This document shows positions 53,042 to 61,840 of a stretch of 64,000 bases of DNA, piece after piece. Made by a program: the position numbers and the translations under genes. A model generated the notes under the pieces. That model did no database searches, had not been told where the DNA came from, and saw only the letters and a list, made by a program, of their open reading frames with translations. Positions within the stretch are counted from its first letter, which is position 1; the number at the start of each line of letters is the position of its first letter. The stretch comes from Pelosinus fermentans JBW45 (GTDB lineage: Bacteria > Bacillota > Negativicutes > DSM-13327): contig NZ_CP010978.1 in NCBI RefSeq assembly GCF_000271665.2, positions 4,385,001 through 4,449,000 on the forward strand. The letters run 5' to 3'.

Positions 53042-53146
53042 TATTACCACCTCTTGATTTTCTACTATTGTCCCTAATTATAATATTGTAAAATACCAAA
53101 AACAATAACAGCAAACTAACACATTCCTAACTTTAATACAATAAAA

Positions 53147-53186
53147 AAACCTAAAGAAGCCATCAATTCTTAACTTCTTTAGGTTT
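53147..53186 (-). terminator. Intrinsic terminator of the transporter operon
   Basis: Exact 13-base arms (AAACCTAAAGAAG and its complement) with a T-run of seven on the minus strand, 125 bases past the MFS stop. Confidence 0.85.
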
Positions 53187-53310
53187 CTAACTTAATGTTT
53201 CTTATTATGTTAGGCGTAGATGCTATTACTTTTGCTCCAGATTCTTTTGCTGCCATAACGATTTATCACATTTTTAATATACGGTCGTCTGCCTTTGCTC
53301 CTATTTCAGT

Positions 53311-54645
53311 TTATATATTCAAAGGATTCTCGACAGGCTCGGTTATGGTTAAAACAACTAATAGGCTAATAAAGGAACTAGCAGCTAAAAACATGAATAC
53401 TGCATCCCAGCTATACGCGTCAAGAATCATACCCGTAATCAGTGGGGCACAAGCGCCGCCAAGCTGTCCTCCAGTATTAATGATAGAGGAAGCAATCGGA
53501 AATGTTTTTTTAGTTGTCAGCCCCATAGGATATACCATATAGGCTGAGAAGCCAACATTGAGCAAAATACCCGTTAAAAACAAAAGTGAACCGAGGAAAA
53601 TAGGATCATTAGGTGCATTTGTTAATGCATACATCATAAAGGTGGTAGATAATGAAGTCATCATCATGAGCGGCTTGCGCCGTTTATTTAACACCTTATC
53701 AGAAAACCATCCCCCTACCAAATTACCGATTACTGCTCCCACCCAAGGTGCTGAAGCGACAAAACCCATTTTCATGATGGTAAAATGTTTAACATTAATT
53801 AAATAGGTAGGAATCCAGGCCAATAGTACATTGACAATACCGAGAACAAAAAAGTATGCAAGGGTACTTCCCCATATATCCCAAGAACGGAATACTCTAG
53901 CATTTGTATCTAAAGGGTCGGCTTTCCGTGCTCGAATTAATTGATCCAGCCATTTAAGAGAGTATGGCCTTTTTTGTACCATTGCTTTTTGACTCAACTG
54001 CTCAGATTCAATATACTTCACTTCGGTCAAAGAGCAATGAGGACTTTCCGACGGATGATTCTTTACTAAAACATACCAAATGATGGAAAGGAATATGCCT
54101 GGCAAAGCAAACCAATAAAAAATATAATGCCAACTGGATTGCTGAATAATTAGAGCGCATAAGGGCGGAACCAATACCGGTCCAAACTTAGCAGCGGAAA
54201 GGAATATGCCGGTCGCAAATCCTTTTTCCCGGGGTGGAAACCAATTATTAATAGTGGACGTAATCCCAATAGGCAGCGGTCCTTCTGCTAATCCAAGACC
54301 AAAGCGATATATTTTCATCATCAAAGGTGAACTTGAACTTCCTATTAATCCGGTGAAAATAGATGTGACAATCATTGCAAAAGAAAATATTCTCCGTACT
54401 CCAAATTTACTATATGCAAAACCAGAAGGCATCTGCGCAATCGCGTATGCCAGCAAAAAGAGACTAACAAGGCCTCCCGCTTCTGTATTGCTCATATGAA
54501 ACTCTTTGCGGATAAATGGCAGGGCAATTCCGATGTTTGCACGATCAGCAGCCGCCACTGTATATACTAAAAAAATAAGTCCTGCAACAACCCATCGAAA
54601 CTTAGTTGGTTTTTCTGTTATGACATTTGCTACGTTTTGAGACAT
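53311..54645 (-). CDS. MFS transporter of the anion:cation symporter family
   Basis: 444 residues, twelve predicted transmembrane helices. DRANIGIALPFIRKEFHMSNTEAGGLVSLFLLAYAIAQMPSGFAYSKFGVRR is typical of the ACS family, which includes transporters of hexuronates, galactonate, glucarate, phthalate and related organic acids. ATG with AGGAGG upstream. It is downstream of an RraA-family gene (67 bases), so the substrate is likely a carboxylic acid linked to that enzyme. Confidence 0.88.
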   Translation of the reverse strand: MSQNVANVITEKPTKFRWVVAGLIFLVYTVAAADRANIGIALPFIRKEFHMSNTEAGGLVSLFLLAYAIAQMPSGFAYSKFGVRRIFSFAMIVTSIFTGLIGSSSSPLMMKIYRFGLGLAEGPLPIGITSTINNWFPPREKGFATGIFLSAAKFGPVLVPPLCALIIQQSSWHYIFYWFALPGIFLSIIWYVLVKNHPSESPHCSLTEVKYIESEQLSQKAMVQKRPYSLKWLDQLIRARKADPLDTNARVFRSWDIWGSTLAYFFVLGIVNVLLAWIPTYLINVKHFTIMKMGFVASAPWVGAVIGNLVGGWFSDKVLNKRRKPLMMMTSLSTTFMMYALTNAPNDPIFLGSLLFLTGILLNVGFSAYMVYPMGLTTKKTFPIASSIINTGGQLGGACAPLITGMILDAYSWDAVFMFLAASSFISLLVVLTITEPVENPLNI

Positions 54646-54712
54646 TTTTTCCTCCTTGTTATAGAAATATATTAATTTACCACTATTTCCATGTTTATGT
54701 AATTATATGGAT

Positions 54713-55402
54713 TTACATTTCGTCTGAATCCATATAGTCACATTCTTTATCATGAAGCACTTTGTCAACCCATCTTCTATCCCATGTCTTGTTTTTAATG
54801 GCTTTCATCATATCCATTTCTTTCACTACCGTTGCTTTGGCCTTTTCCAAAAGTTCTGAAGCATCTTTAGGATCAATTACAACTACCCCATCACCATCAC
54901 CTACTATAATGTCTCCTGGATTTATCACAACGCCACCGCATGAAATGGAAACGTTAATTTCACCAGGTCCATCTTTATATGGTCCTTTCGGCGTCACGCC
55001 TGCTGCATAAACAGGAAAGTTCATTTTTCTTATGATTGCTGCATCGCGGACGGCGCCGTCAATAATGAAACCAGCAATTCCCCTTTGTTGTGCCCAAGTA
55101 ATCATCATCTCACCGGTAACTGAATTGCTCGTTTCACCCGCAGCATCTACGATAATTACATCGCCAGGCGCAGCCATATCAATTGCTTTATTTAGCATTA
55201 GATTATCTCCCGGTCTGGATTTTACCGTGAAAGCAGTCCCTAGCAGTGGAGCTTCATTCATATTCCGAATTCTAGAATCGATACAGGACATCCGGTTCAT
55301 ATTATCTGCAATGTTTGCCACTGGAATTCCGGTAAATCCTTCTACTAGTTCCTTTGGGGGTCTCATTATGTTGCTATAAATTCGAAATCCCACATTTTTC
55401 AT
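54713..55402 (-). CDS. RraA-family protein (oxaloacetate decarboxylase / HMG aldolase-like)
   Basis: 229 residues. PLLGTAFTVKSRPGDNLMLNKAIDMAAPGDVIIVD, then GFIIDGAVRD with Arg119 and Asp120, then VNPGDIIVGDGDGVVVI define the RraA/HMG-aldolase fold. The G-x-x-R-D motif and an intact glycine-rich site suggest a working class II pyruvate aldolase or oxaloacetate decarboxylase rather than an RNase E inhibitor. ATG with GGGAGG upstream. Divergent from the lysR gene. Confidence 0.82.
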   Translation of the reverse strand: MKNVGFRIYSNIMRPPKELVEGFTGIPVANIADNMNRMSCIDSRIRNMNEAPLLGTAFTVKSRPGDNLMLNKAIDMAAPGDVIIVDAAGETSNSVTGEMMITWAQQRGIAGFIIDGAVRDAAIIRKMNFPVYAAGVTPKGPYKDGPGEINVSISCGGVVINPGDIIVGDGDGVVVIDPKDASELLEKAKATVVKEMDMMKAIKNKTWDRRWVDKVLHDKECDYMDSDEM

Positions 55403-55461
55403 GTCTATTCCTCCCTCTCTAATATTTTGAAGCGATCTTTTCTTGACAGACGACTAAATCG

Positions 55462-55476
55462 AATAGTATATCTATT
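55462..55476. promoter_or_regulatory. LysR-type operator palindrome between rraA-like and lysR genes
   Basis: AATAG and CTATT arms enclose TATAT. The palindrome overlaps a minus-strand -10 (TATACT, 55465-55470) for the RraA-like operon and the -35 of lysR. Confidence 0.5.
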
Positions 55477-55501
55477 GACAAAATCTTTTAACTATTATAA
55501 T
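55475..55501 (+). promoter_or_regulatory. Promoter of the lysR gene
   Basis: TTGACA (55475-55480), 15 bases, TATAAT (55496-55501). Spacing is short by two; both boxes are perfect. Confidence 0.5.
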
Positions 55502-55582
55502 TTTAATATATAGATGAATCATAGTAAAATGAATTGATTTTCTATTAAATATCTATATATTCTATATTTAAGAGGTGCAGCC

Positions 55583-56461
55583 GTGTATACACTTGGAATT
55601 GAAGCCTTCTTAGCCATCGTACGTACCCAAAGTTTGAGTCGGGCAGCCGAGAAACTACATCTTGCACAATCTAGCGTTAGTCACAGACTTAAAACACTAG
55701 AAGAAATGATGGGGGCAACATTAATTGAGCGCGGCAAAGGAATCAAAGAAATTAGCTTAACACCTATGGGTGCAGAATTCTTACAGTTGGCTGAAAGATG
55801 GAATTCCCTCTGGCTGGAAACTCAAATTTTAAAATCACAAGGTCCGAAACTTTCCTTATCCTTCGGTACCGTAAATAGTCTCAATACTTTTGTTTTTCCG
55901 CCAGTATTCAGCGCAATGACCCAACATCAACCACCAGTGATCTTAGAAATTCATACACTACATTCTATCCCCCTTTATGAAGAAGTCGAAAAGGGACAAA
56001 TACATGTCGGATTTGCGCTTAGAGAACAGACCCTTCCCGGAGTAAAAGTTGAGCGCTTCCTAACCGCACCAATGGTAGTTCTACGTATGGGAGAACCATC
56101 TAATGGTAACGCAAAGTTAATCAATCCCAATGAGCTAGATCCAAACTATGAACTATATGTTCCTTGGGGACCACTTTTTCAGATTTGGCATGATCGCTGG
56201 TGGAATCCCCTTTGCCTTTCAAGAATTAAATTAGAAAGCGCTCAACTATTATTTACACTTTTGCAGCATCCTCTCCAATGGGCAATCGTACCAATGTGGA
56301 TCGCAAAATCAGCTTTAAAAGAGGGGAGATTTTCCTATTATCACTTATCTGATCCTCCACCAGATATCATTTGTTACAAACTCACTCACAAATATCCAAA
56401 GCCAAGCACCCTCCAAAGTTTAGCCATCCTAGATCATTATCTTGACCTCGGTGATTACTAA
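55583..56461 (+). CDS. LysR-family transcription regulator
   Basis: 292 residues. N-terminal winged helix (1-60: FLAIVRTQSLSRAAEKLHLAQSSVSHRLKTLEEMMGATLIERG) and a periplasmic-binding-protein-like ligand domain (about 90-290). GTG start with AGAGGTG upstream. Divergent orientation to the RraA-like/MFS operon and a palindrome in the shared spacer suggest it controls that operon in response to its substrate. Confidence 0.92.
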   Translation: MYTLGIEAFLAIVRTQSLSRAAEKLHLAQSSVSHRLKTLEEMMGATLIERGKGIKEISLTPMGAEFLQLAERWNSLWLETQILKSQGPKLSLSFGTVNSLNTFVFPPVFSAMTQHQPPVILEIHTLHSIPLYEEVEKGQIHVGFALREQTLPGVKVERFLTAPMVVLRMGEPSNGNAKLINPNELDPNYELYVPWGPLFQIWHDRWWNPLCLSRIKLESAQLLFTLLQHPLQWAIVPMWIAKSALKEGRFSYYHLSDPPPDIICYKLTHKYPKPSTLQSLAILDHYLDLGDY

Positions 56462-56553
56462 AAATTGGTATGAATGAAAAATGGGAATTCACCTACTTGC
56501 AAATAAAATGAAACAAGATTGTAATATAACAAACAAGATGTAACTACATCGTA

Positions 56554-56597
56554 AAAGCCGCTAATTCTTCCTTAAAAGGTAGATGATTAGCGGCTTT
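56554..56597 (+). terminator. Likely terminator after lysR
   Basis: AAAGCCGCTAAT and ATTAGCGGCTTT are exact complements around a 20-base loop; the T-run is short, so efficiency is uncertain. Confidence 0.6.
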
Positions 56598-56676
56598 ACA
56601 ATATAAGAATATCCCATTCCTTTGGATCAATGAAAAACCATTGAACCATTTATGGATTACATCTTATTTCACTAAA

Positions 56677-57003
56677 CTAAATTGATTCAAAATCATTTCG
56701 ACCATTACCTGAATAACGCACTAGATGTGAAAATCCCTTTGCTTGAAATTTGAAGATGATTAAGTCTTCATCAAATGTTTCAGGACAGGATTGAACTTTT
56801 GAAACTAAAAATTCTAAGCCATATTGGGAGAAGATAGTCCATAGCTGGCAAGGAAGTTCTTCTAATTCCTTATATGTTGCCAAGAACTGCTCATGGTATT
56901 GCCCCTCAAAAAGCCTCTTTCTCCATAGACTGTCTTGGCTAATTTCCATCGCTACATCTTCTAGATACTTCTCGTGAAATTTCTCTGCTATCGCAAATTG
57001 CAT
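56677..57003 (-). CDS. Hypothetical protein, about 108 residues
   Basis: Starts best at an ATG at 57003 with AGGA nine bases upstream; an in-frame ATG at 57030 has no ribosome site. The sequence is soluble, acidic and aromatic-rich (KFHEKYLEDVAMEISQDSLW, ELPCQLWTIFSQYGLEF, a C-terminal SHLVRYSGNGRND). No domain recognised. It follows the activase gene by about 100 bases on the same strand. Coding is supported by its codon-like composition and ribosome site only. Confidence 0.5.
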   Translation of the reverse strand: MQFAIAEKFHEKYLEDVAMEISQDSLWRKRLFEGQYHEQFLATYKELEELPCQLWTIFSQYGLEFLVSKVQSCPETFDEDLIIFKFQAKGFSHLVRYSGNGRNDFESI

Positions 57004-57100
57004 CCTATTATTTCCTACCTTCTTGTTCATAATGAATCCGACATTATGACAATTCTATCACGACTTCAAGCATTTATCTTCTTTTATTTAAAAACCATTT

Positions 57101-60100
57101 TTATATATAGTGCATAAAAGTATCAAGTAACTCTTTATTATTACTATGACTCGATCCATCAAAGGCCAGGTCAAGTACAGGATGTTTGATCTCGTCTTTA
57201 TCTCTGTCTCTTAAGAGTTTCTGTATGGTAGCTGTATTTTCATACATGGAACTCACTGTCAAAATTCCATCCACATGTTCTGGGCAGCGAAAGATCTTGG
57301 CAAGTCGATAGCGTCCCGCCCCTCCGGCATATAGGGTCAGCCTCCGATCAGCCTCTCTTAACAGCTCATCAATATCCCTATCAAAAGGACTGTACTCTAA
57401 CAAAATATCCGAAATATTTCTCATTGCACTCTTCACTTTCTCCAGTTTTTCTTTGAATCGTTTCCGATTCTTAGAGGTCTTCTTGAGGCTCTCATACCCT
57501 GTAAACAGTAGAACCTCAGATAAAGGCTGATACATCATTTTATGCTTCTTTTCTAAACCCTTTAATTGGGAATTAGTCAGATACTCATTGAATATAACAC
57601 TCCACTCTCCCAGTACAAGGATTTTTTTATCATATGTCTTTTTCTGCAATTGGCGATACACATCTTGGGAGAGCTGAATCAGGTTTTGTTCATTCAGTCC
57701 CCCGTGCCTGATTAAATCCAGCACTTTCAGCAAAACCATTTCCCGGTCTACTGGGTCAGAAGCTGCAACCAAATCAACCGCCATAACCCCTAATGCAAAG
57801 TCATACCCATACTCTTTGCTTTCCAATAAATCTTCAATAAATGGAGAAATCACTTCCCCCTGATAGCCTGCGCCTTTTAATTTTTCTTCTACCAATCTTC
57901 CGTACTGACCATACACCTCACTGCCTTCACTTTGGGGCAGCCACAGCTTAGCCCTCTTCACCCCGGACTTCTCCAAATAATAGAAGATATCCCCCAGCAA
58001 AGAAAACATAGATACATACTCTTTGGACTTGGTAAATCCTTTTCCTACTTCCAGCGACCTTTGGTTGGTTGGAGGTAAAACTTCTGCTGCAATCCCCTTG
58101 GATGTAAACCATTCACATAGAACTTGGCTATAGGGATAAAGATTCGGCAATAACAGCTTTCCTTGAAGGATTTCTCCGTTACTCTGAGTGGTATGGGGTA
58201 CTGGTTGTTGTGCCGTTGCTTTTTTGGCATCATAGTTATCCAAACTATTGATAAAAGCTTCTAATCGGGTAATGACCCCGACACTTGATGAGTGTTCGTC
58301 AACCTCAATATGCAAATATGGTTTCCCCTGCATTTCGGCATTGAAATAATGACTCAGCACCGTATCTGGACCGCATCCATGATTGGTAATATAGATAGGA
58401 TACAGATTTGGCATATCCCGTACAATTTTTGCTCCGGCTACAATATGTTGTCCAAAGGGCCAATACATATTGGGATGATCCTCTGAAACATCATAGTCAA
58501 AAGCCGGAATGTTAGCGAGGTTTAGTACCTTATAGCCCATCTCCCTTAACTTTTGGGGAATCTTCATATTTAGTACAGGATCCGCTATATTATAGGTTCT
58601 GGTCATAATCACAAAGGCCTTTTCCTTATCTTGAAGACTCTTAACCAATTCCTGGCTCAAGACCTCCACATCCCGGCTATATTCCTGCATCCTAGCCATG
58701 CCTTTCATAATGGCAAATACCATCTGTCCTTTATTTTTGCCCAACTCCTTTCCCATACGCAATAAAGTCTTTATCATATACACTTTGCCGAACTTGAAGG
58801 AAAGGGCTGGCGCTAATAATTTTACACCTTTTTTCTCTAAGTCCATCACATGAGAAACAATCTGCGAGGCGGTCTGCATGTATACGCAGGCATAATCTTC
58901 CCGGGATTTTGATGCATCATGTTTCATAGTGTACAGACTTGGCAGAAAAATATAATCAACGCCTCGGTTTAGTAAAGAAGCTACATGACCATTAATCAGC
59001 TTAATCGGATAGCAGGTTTCCTCTAGAGAATACTCCTGACTAAGGGCTACAATTTCCTCATCGGTTGCTTTTGACAGAATTACATTAAAGCCCAGTGTTT
59101 TGAAGATTTCATGAAACATGGGAAACAATTTGTGCAAGAATAAGACTCTGGGAATACCAATCGTAAGCTTCGCATCATCAATGGCTCCGGTATAACCTTT
59201 TAGAAATAGGCCTTCCATCTCCTGATCCACGTTTCGTGGGATGGAACGACCGACCTCTTTGCTGACAATGTTGGCACTTTGCGCCAACTTCTCCTTAACC
59301 AAAAGTGCAGTACCTAATGCACCTGTCACACTGAAGAATCTCGGCAGGATGATATTACGTTTTAGTACCGCACGAAATGCATTGACAACCGCCTGGTTAT
59401 GAGCAATCCCTCCCTGTAAGAACACTTTATTACCAATGGCTCTATTTCCCACCACACGGTTTAGATAGTTGCTTACAATGGAGTAAGCCAGTCCTGCGGC
59501 AATATCTTCCTTACTTTCATTACTAGCCAAGGCTTTCGCAATATTTCCTTCAATAAACACCGTGCATCGATCTCCCAAATTCAAGGGGTTTTCGCTTTGC
59601 AGCGCCAGCTGGGAGAAATCTTCAATAGGAATATCTAATTTCTTTGCCTGTTCTTCAATAAACGATCCTGTTCCTGCTGCACATATTTTGTTCATCTCAA
59701 AATCCACAACCATACCGTTTTGTATGCTGATATATTTAGAATCCTGTCCGCCGATTTCAAAAACAGTATCGACCTCAGGATCAGCCTCTACGGCACCTTT
59801 GGCTTGCGCAGTAATCTCATCTACAATAACTGCTGCTTCTAATTCATTCCCAATGAGATAGCGCCCTGATCCCGTAGTACCCGTACCTTTTATCGTAAGG
59901 CGATGCTCAAACTGTTCCTGCAAAGAAGCCATTCCTTCGCGAACAGCCTGTCTAGGATTCCCTTTTGTACGCAAATAGCGGTATGCTATAACATTTTTCT
60001 CATCATCGATTAATACCAGGTTAGTACTGGTAGAGCCAATGTCAATTCCCAAATATCCCTCATAAAGGTTTGCAGCGCGTTGGCAGTCATGCTTATGAAT

Positions 60101-60991
60101 GCTTTCATTTTGACCAAAGGGATATAAGGCGGGATAACCATCATTTCGCACATCCTTTTTATATGAAAAGCCAGCGGCATTTTTAAGCTCTTCTAAAGTT
60201 ACTACCTGCTTTTTCTCATTTGCAAGACAAGCCGCACCCCAAGCACTCATCTTATCAAAATGTTCTGGTATCAAGATATCTTCATCTTCTAACGCAAATA
60301 CTTCTTTTAATGCCTTTATAACACCTTTGTTATATACTACACCACCAGTGAGCATAACCGGTTTTGCAAGAATCGCCTTTTGTACCACATTGGCTTTAAA
60401 ATTTCGCACTAGAGCATATGCCAATCCTAATAATATATCTTCCGTTTTCACACCTTCCTGTTGATGGTGGATCATATCGGTTTTAGAAAACACGCTGCAT
60501 CGTCCGGCAATCCGGGGTATGGTTGTCGCCTTTTCCGTGTAATCGGAATACTCATACAAGCTAATTCCCAGCCGAGAAACTTGTTCTTCCAAGAAAGATC
60601 CCGTTCCGGCAGAACAGCTTGAATTCATGGAAAATTTGATATGTGTTCGGTCTTGTGCCGACAGATTTGTAATACACTTCGCTTTTTGGGCTCCCAGCTC
60701 AATGATGCTCTGCAAAGAGTCATTGCTGGCAAAAGCTCCTTCAATTAAAGCCGTGACTTCATTAAGATAATAGTTCTTCAAAGCAGGCATTCCTTCTGCC
60801 TGTTCGCCGGTGATACCAAAATAAAATTCTTCGACTTTATATTCCTTTTCTATTTTCTGCAGCATATTCCTAAATACCACATCGATATTGCCGCGATGAA
60901 ACAAATATTCACTGCCTATTTCTCGCTCATTGTCATCTAAGATAATATATTTGAATGTAGAATAACCTATATCTATGCCTAAACGATACAT
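57101..60991 (-). CDS. Giant 2-hydroxyacyl-CoA dehydratase activase-related protein
   Basis: 1296 residues in four parts. Two BcrAD/BadFG-type ASKHA ATPase domains (about 1-265, starting GIDIGYSTFK, and about 312-575, starting GIDIGSTSTN); each has its own cysteine pair (SCSAGTG and GRCSVF; ICAAGTG and DRCTVF) able to hold a shared [4Fe-4S] cluster. Then a DUF2229-type part (about 640-880, ETCYPIKLINGH, DYACVYMQ) and a C-terminal HgdB-like region (HGCGPDTVLSHYF, VDEHSSSVGVITRLEAF). The family couples ATP to low-potential electron transfer; the true substrate of these fusions is unknown. ATG with GGGGTG upstream. Confidence 0.88.
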   Translation of the reverse strand: MYRLGIDIGYSTFKYIILDDNEREIGSEYLFHRGNIDVVFRNMLQKIEKEYKVEEFYFGITGEQAEGMPALKNYYLNEVTALIEGAFASNDSLQSIIELGAQKAKCITNLSAQDRTHIKFSMNSSCSAGTGSFLEEQVSRLGISLYEYSDYTEKATTIPRIAGRCSVFSKTDMIHHQQEGVKTEDILLGLAYALVRNFKANVVQKAILAKPVMLTGGVVYNKGVIKALKEVFALEDEDILIPEHFDKMSAWGAACLANEKKQVVTLEELKNAAGFSYKKDVRNDGYPALYPFGQNESIHKHDCQRAANLYEGYLGIDIGSTSTNLVLIDDEKNVIAYRYLRTKGNPRQAVREGMASLQEQFEHRLTIKGTGTTGSGRYLIGNELEAAVIVDEITAQAKGAVEADPEVDTVFEIGGQDSKYISIQNGMVVDFEMNKICAAGTGSFIEEQAKKLDIPIEDFSQLALQSENPLNLGDRCTVFIEGNIAKALASNESKEDIAAGLAYSIVSNYLNRVVGNRAIGNKVFLQGGIAHNQAVVNAFRAVLKRNIILPRFFSVTGALGTALLVKEKLAQSANIVSKEVGRSIPRNVDQEMEGLFLKGYTGAIDDAKLTIGIPRVLFLHKLFPMFHEIFKTLGFNVILSKATDEEIVALSQEYSLEETCYPIKLINGHVASLLNRGVDYIFLPSLYTMKHDASKSREDYACVYMQTASQIVSHVMDLEKKGVKLLAPALSFKFGKVYMIKTLLRMGKELGKNKGQMVFAIMKGMARMQEYSRDVEVLSQELVKSLQDKEKAFVIMTRTYNIADPVLNMKIPQKLREMGYKVLNLANIPAFDYDVSEDHPNMYWPFGQHIVAGAKIVRDMPNLYPIYITNHGCGPDTVLSHYFNAEMQGKPYLHIEVDEHSSSVGVITRLEAFINSLDNYDAKKATAQQPVPHTTQSNGEILQGKLLLPNLYPYSQVLCEWFTSKGIAAEVLPPTNQRSLEVGKGFTKSKEYVSMFSLLGDIFYYLEKSGVKRAKLWLPQSEGSEVYGQYGRLVEEKLKGAGYQGEVISPFIEDLLESKEYGYDFALGVMAVDLVAASDPVDREMVLLKVLDLIRHGGLNEQNLIQLSQDVYRQLQKKTYDKKILVLGEWSVIFNEYLTNSQLKGLEKKHKMMYQPLSEVLLFTGYESLKKTSKNRKRFKEKLEKVKSAMRNISDILLEYSPFDRDIDELLREADRRLTLYAGGAGRYRLAKIFRCPEHVDGILTVSSMYENTATIQKLLRDRDKDEIKHPVLDLAFDGSSHSNNKELLDTFMHYI

Positions 60992-61153
60992 TATATCACC
61001 CCTTACTGATTTTGATTATCATGTACTCTGATTAGGCCAATTATACTATAATCAATCTAACAGTTCGGTAGCCATTGCTACGCTTTTTGCAGAATATAGA
61101 ATGAACTTTTTGCTTATCATCCTATCATACTTACTGTGCAATAAAGTTAATAC

Positions 61154-61181
61154 TTGACACCTATTGTTTACTTGGTATACT
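61154..61181 (+). promoter_or_regulatory. Promoter and operator of marR
   Basis: TTGACA (61154-61159), 16 bases, TATACT (61176-61181). GTTTACTTGGTATAC (61166-61180), a near palindrome, covers the spacer and -10 and closely matches the site at 61702-61716. Confidence 0.75.
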
Positions 61182-61233
61182 ATTGCTATGTAAATAAAAA
61201 ACTGTATTCTATACTAGCAAAGGAAGTAAGTAA

Positions 61234-61683
61234 ATGCCTAACCAAAGTCAGTATGTACTGGAAACAATGTTGCGAATAATCCATAAGTCCTCCGAATTAA
61301 TTACAGAACCACGAGTTTTTGGGACCGAAGTTTTGTATGCATCTGAAATCCACATGATTGACATTATTGGTCGAAATCCGGGGATCCATGTTACAGAAAT
61401 CGCCAATAAGCTAGGTATTACGAAGGGGGCCGTTCCTAAGATTATTTGCAAACTCTTACAAAAAGAACTGATCTATCGCTATCAAGCAAAGGACAATAAA
61501 AAAATGGTTCTCTTTACACTCACCCCAAAAGGCCATGCGTCTTTTCAAAGCCATATTGAATTTCACAAAAAACTAGATCAGGGCATTATTAAGAAGTTCA
61601 ATTCATTACAAGAATCCGAATTACTTATGTTTCATGATATCATGCATGAAATCGAAGAGTACATTGATAGAATCGAAAAATAA
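61234..61683 (+). CDS. MarR-family repressor
   Basis: 149 residues with the MarR winged helix at about 35-100: HMIDIIGRNPGIHVTEIANKLGITKGAVPKIICKLLQKELI and the wing DNKKMVLFTLTPKGH. N- and C-terminal helices form the dimer region. ATG with AAGGAAG upstream. First gene before an EmrA/EmrB-type pump. Matching palindromes before and after it suggest it represses both itself and the pump, released by a drug or aromatic compound. Confidence 0.92.
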   Translation: MPNQSQYVLETMLRIIHKSSELITEPRVFGTEVLYASEIHMIDIIGRNPGIHVTEIANKLGITKGAVPKIICKLLQKELIYRYQAKDNKKMVLFTLTPKGHASFQSHIEFHKKLDQGIIKKFNSLQESELLMFHDIMHEIEEYIDRIEK

Positions 61684-61687
61684 AGAC

Positions 61688-61730
61688 AATGTTAGCGAAA
61701 TGTTTACCAGGTAAACATTTCGCTAACATT
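61688..61730. promoter_or_regulatory. 43-bp perfect palindrome between marR and the pump genes
   Basis: Two 21-base arms (61688-61708, 61710-61730) are exact complements around one A. The core 61702-61716, GTTTACCAGGTAAAC, is the same motif as in the marR promoter. No T-run on either side. It is read as a MarR operator; a hairpin role in the transcript cannot be excluded. Confidence 0.65.
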
Positions 61731-61840
61731 GCCTATTGCACTACTTCTCTCTCCTTATAAAACAACCGTACTCTCTTAAAAAATCCTACTATGTTTGGCT
61801 CCAGTATATAAATCTCAATATTTTAGGAAAAGGTGATATT

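Noticed and set aside
53195-53542. Plus-strand open frame beyond the MFS gene
   Set aside because: Its 3' two thirds are antisense to the MFS gene and it begins inside a region just past a terminator; no family match.
61688-61730. Long palindrome considered as the marR terminator
   Set aside because: There is no T-run on either side, and its core repeats the motif in the marR promoter, which favours an operator.
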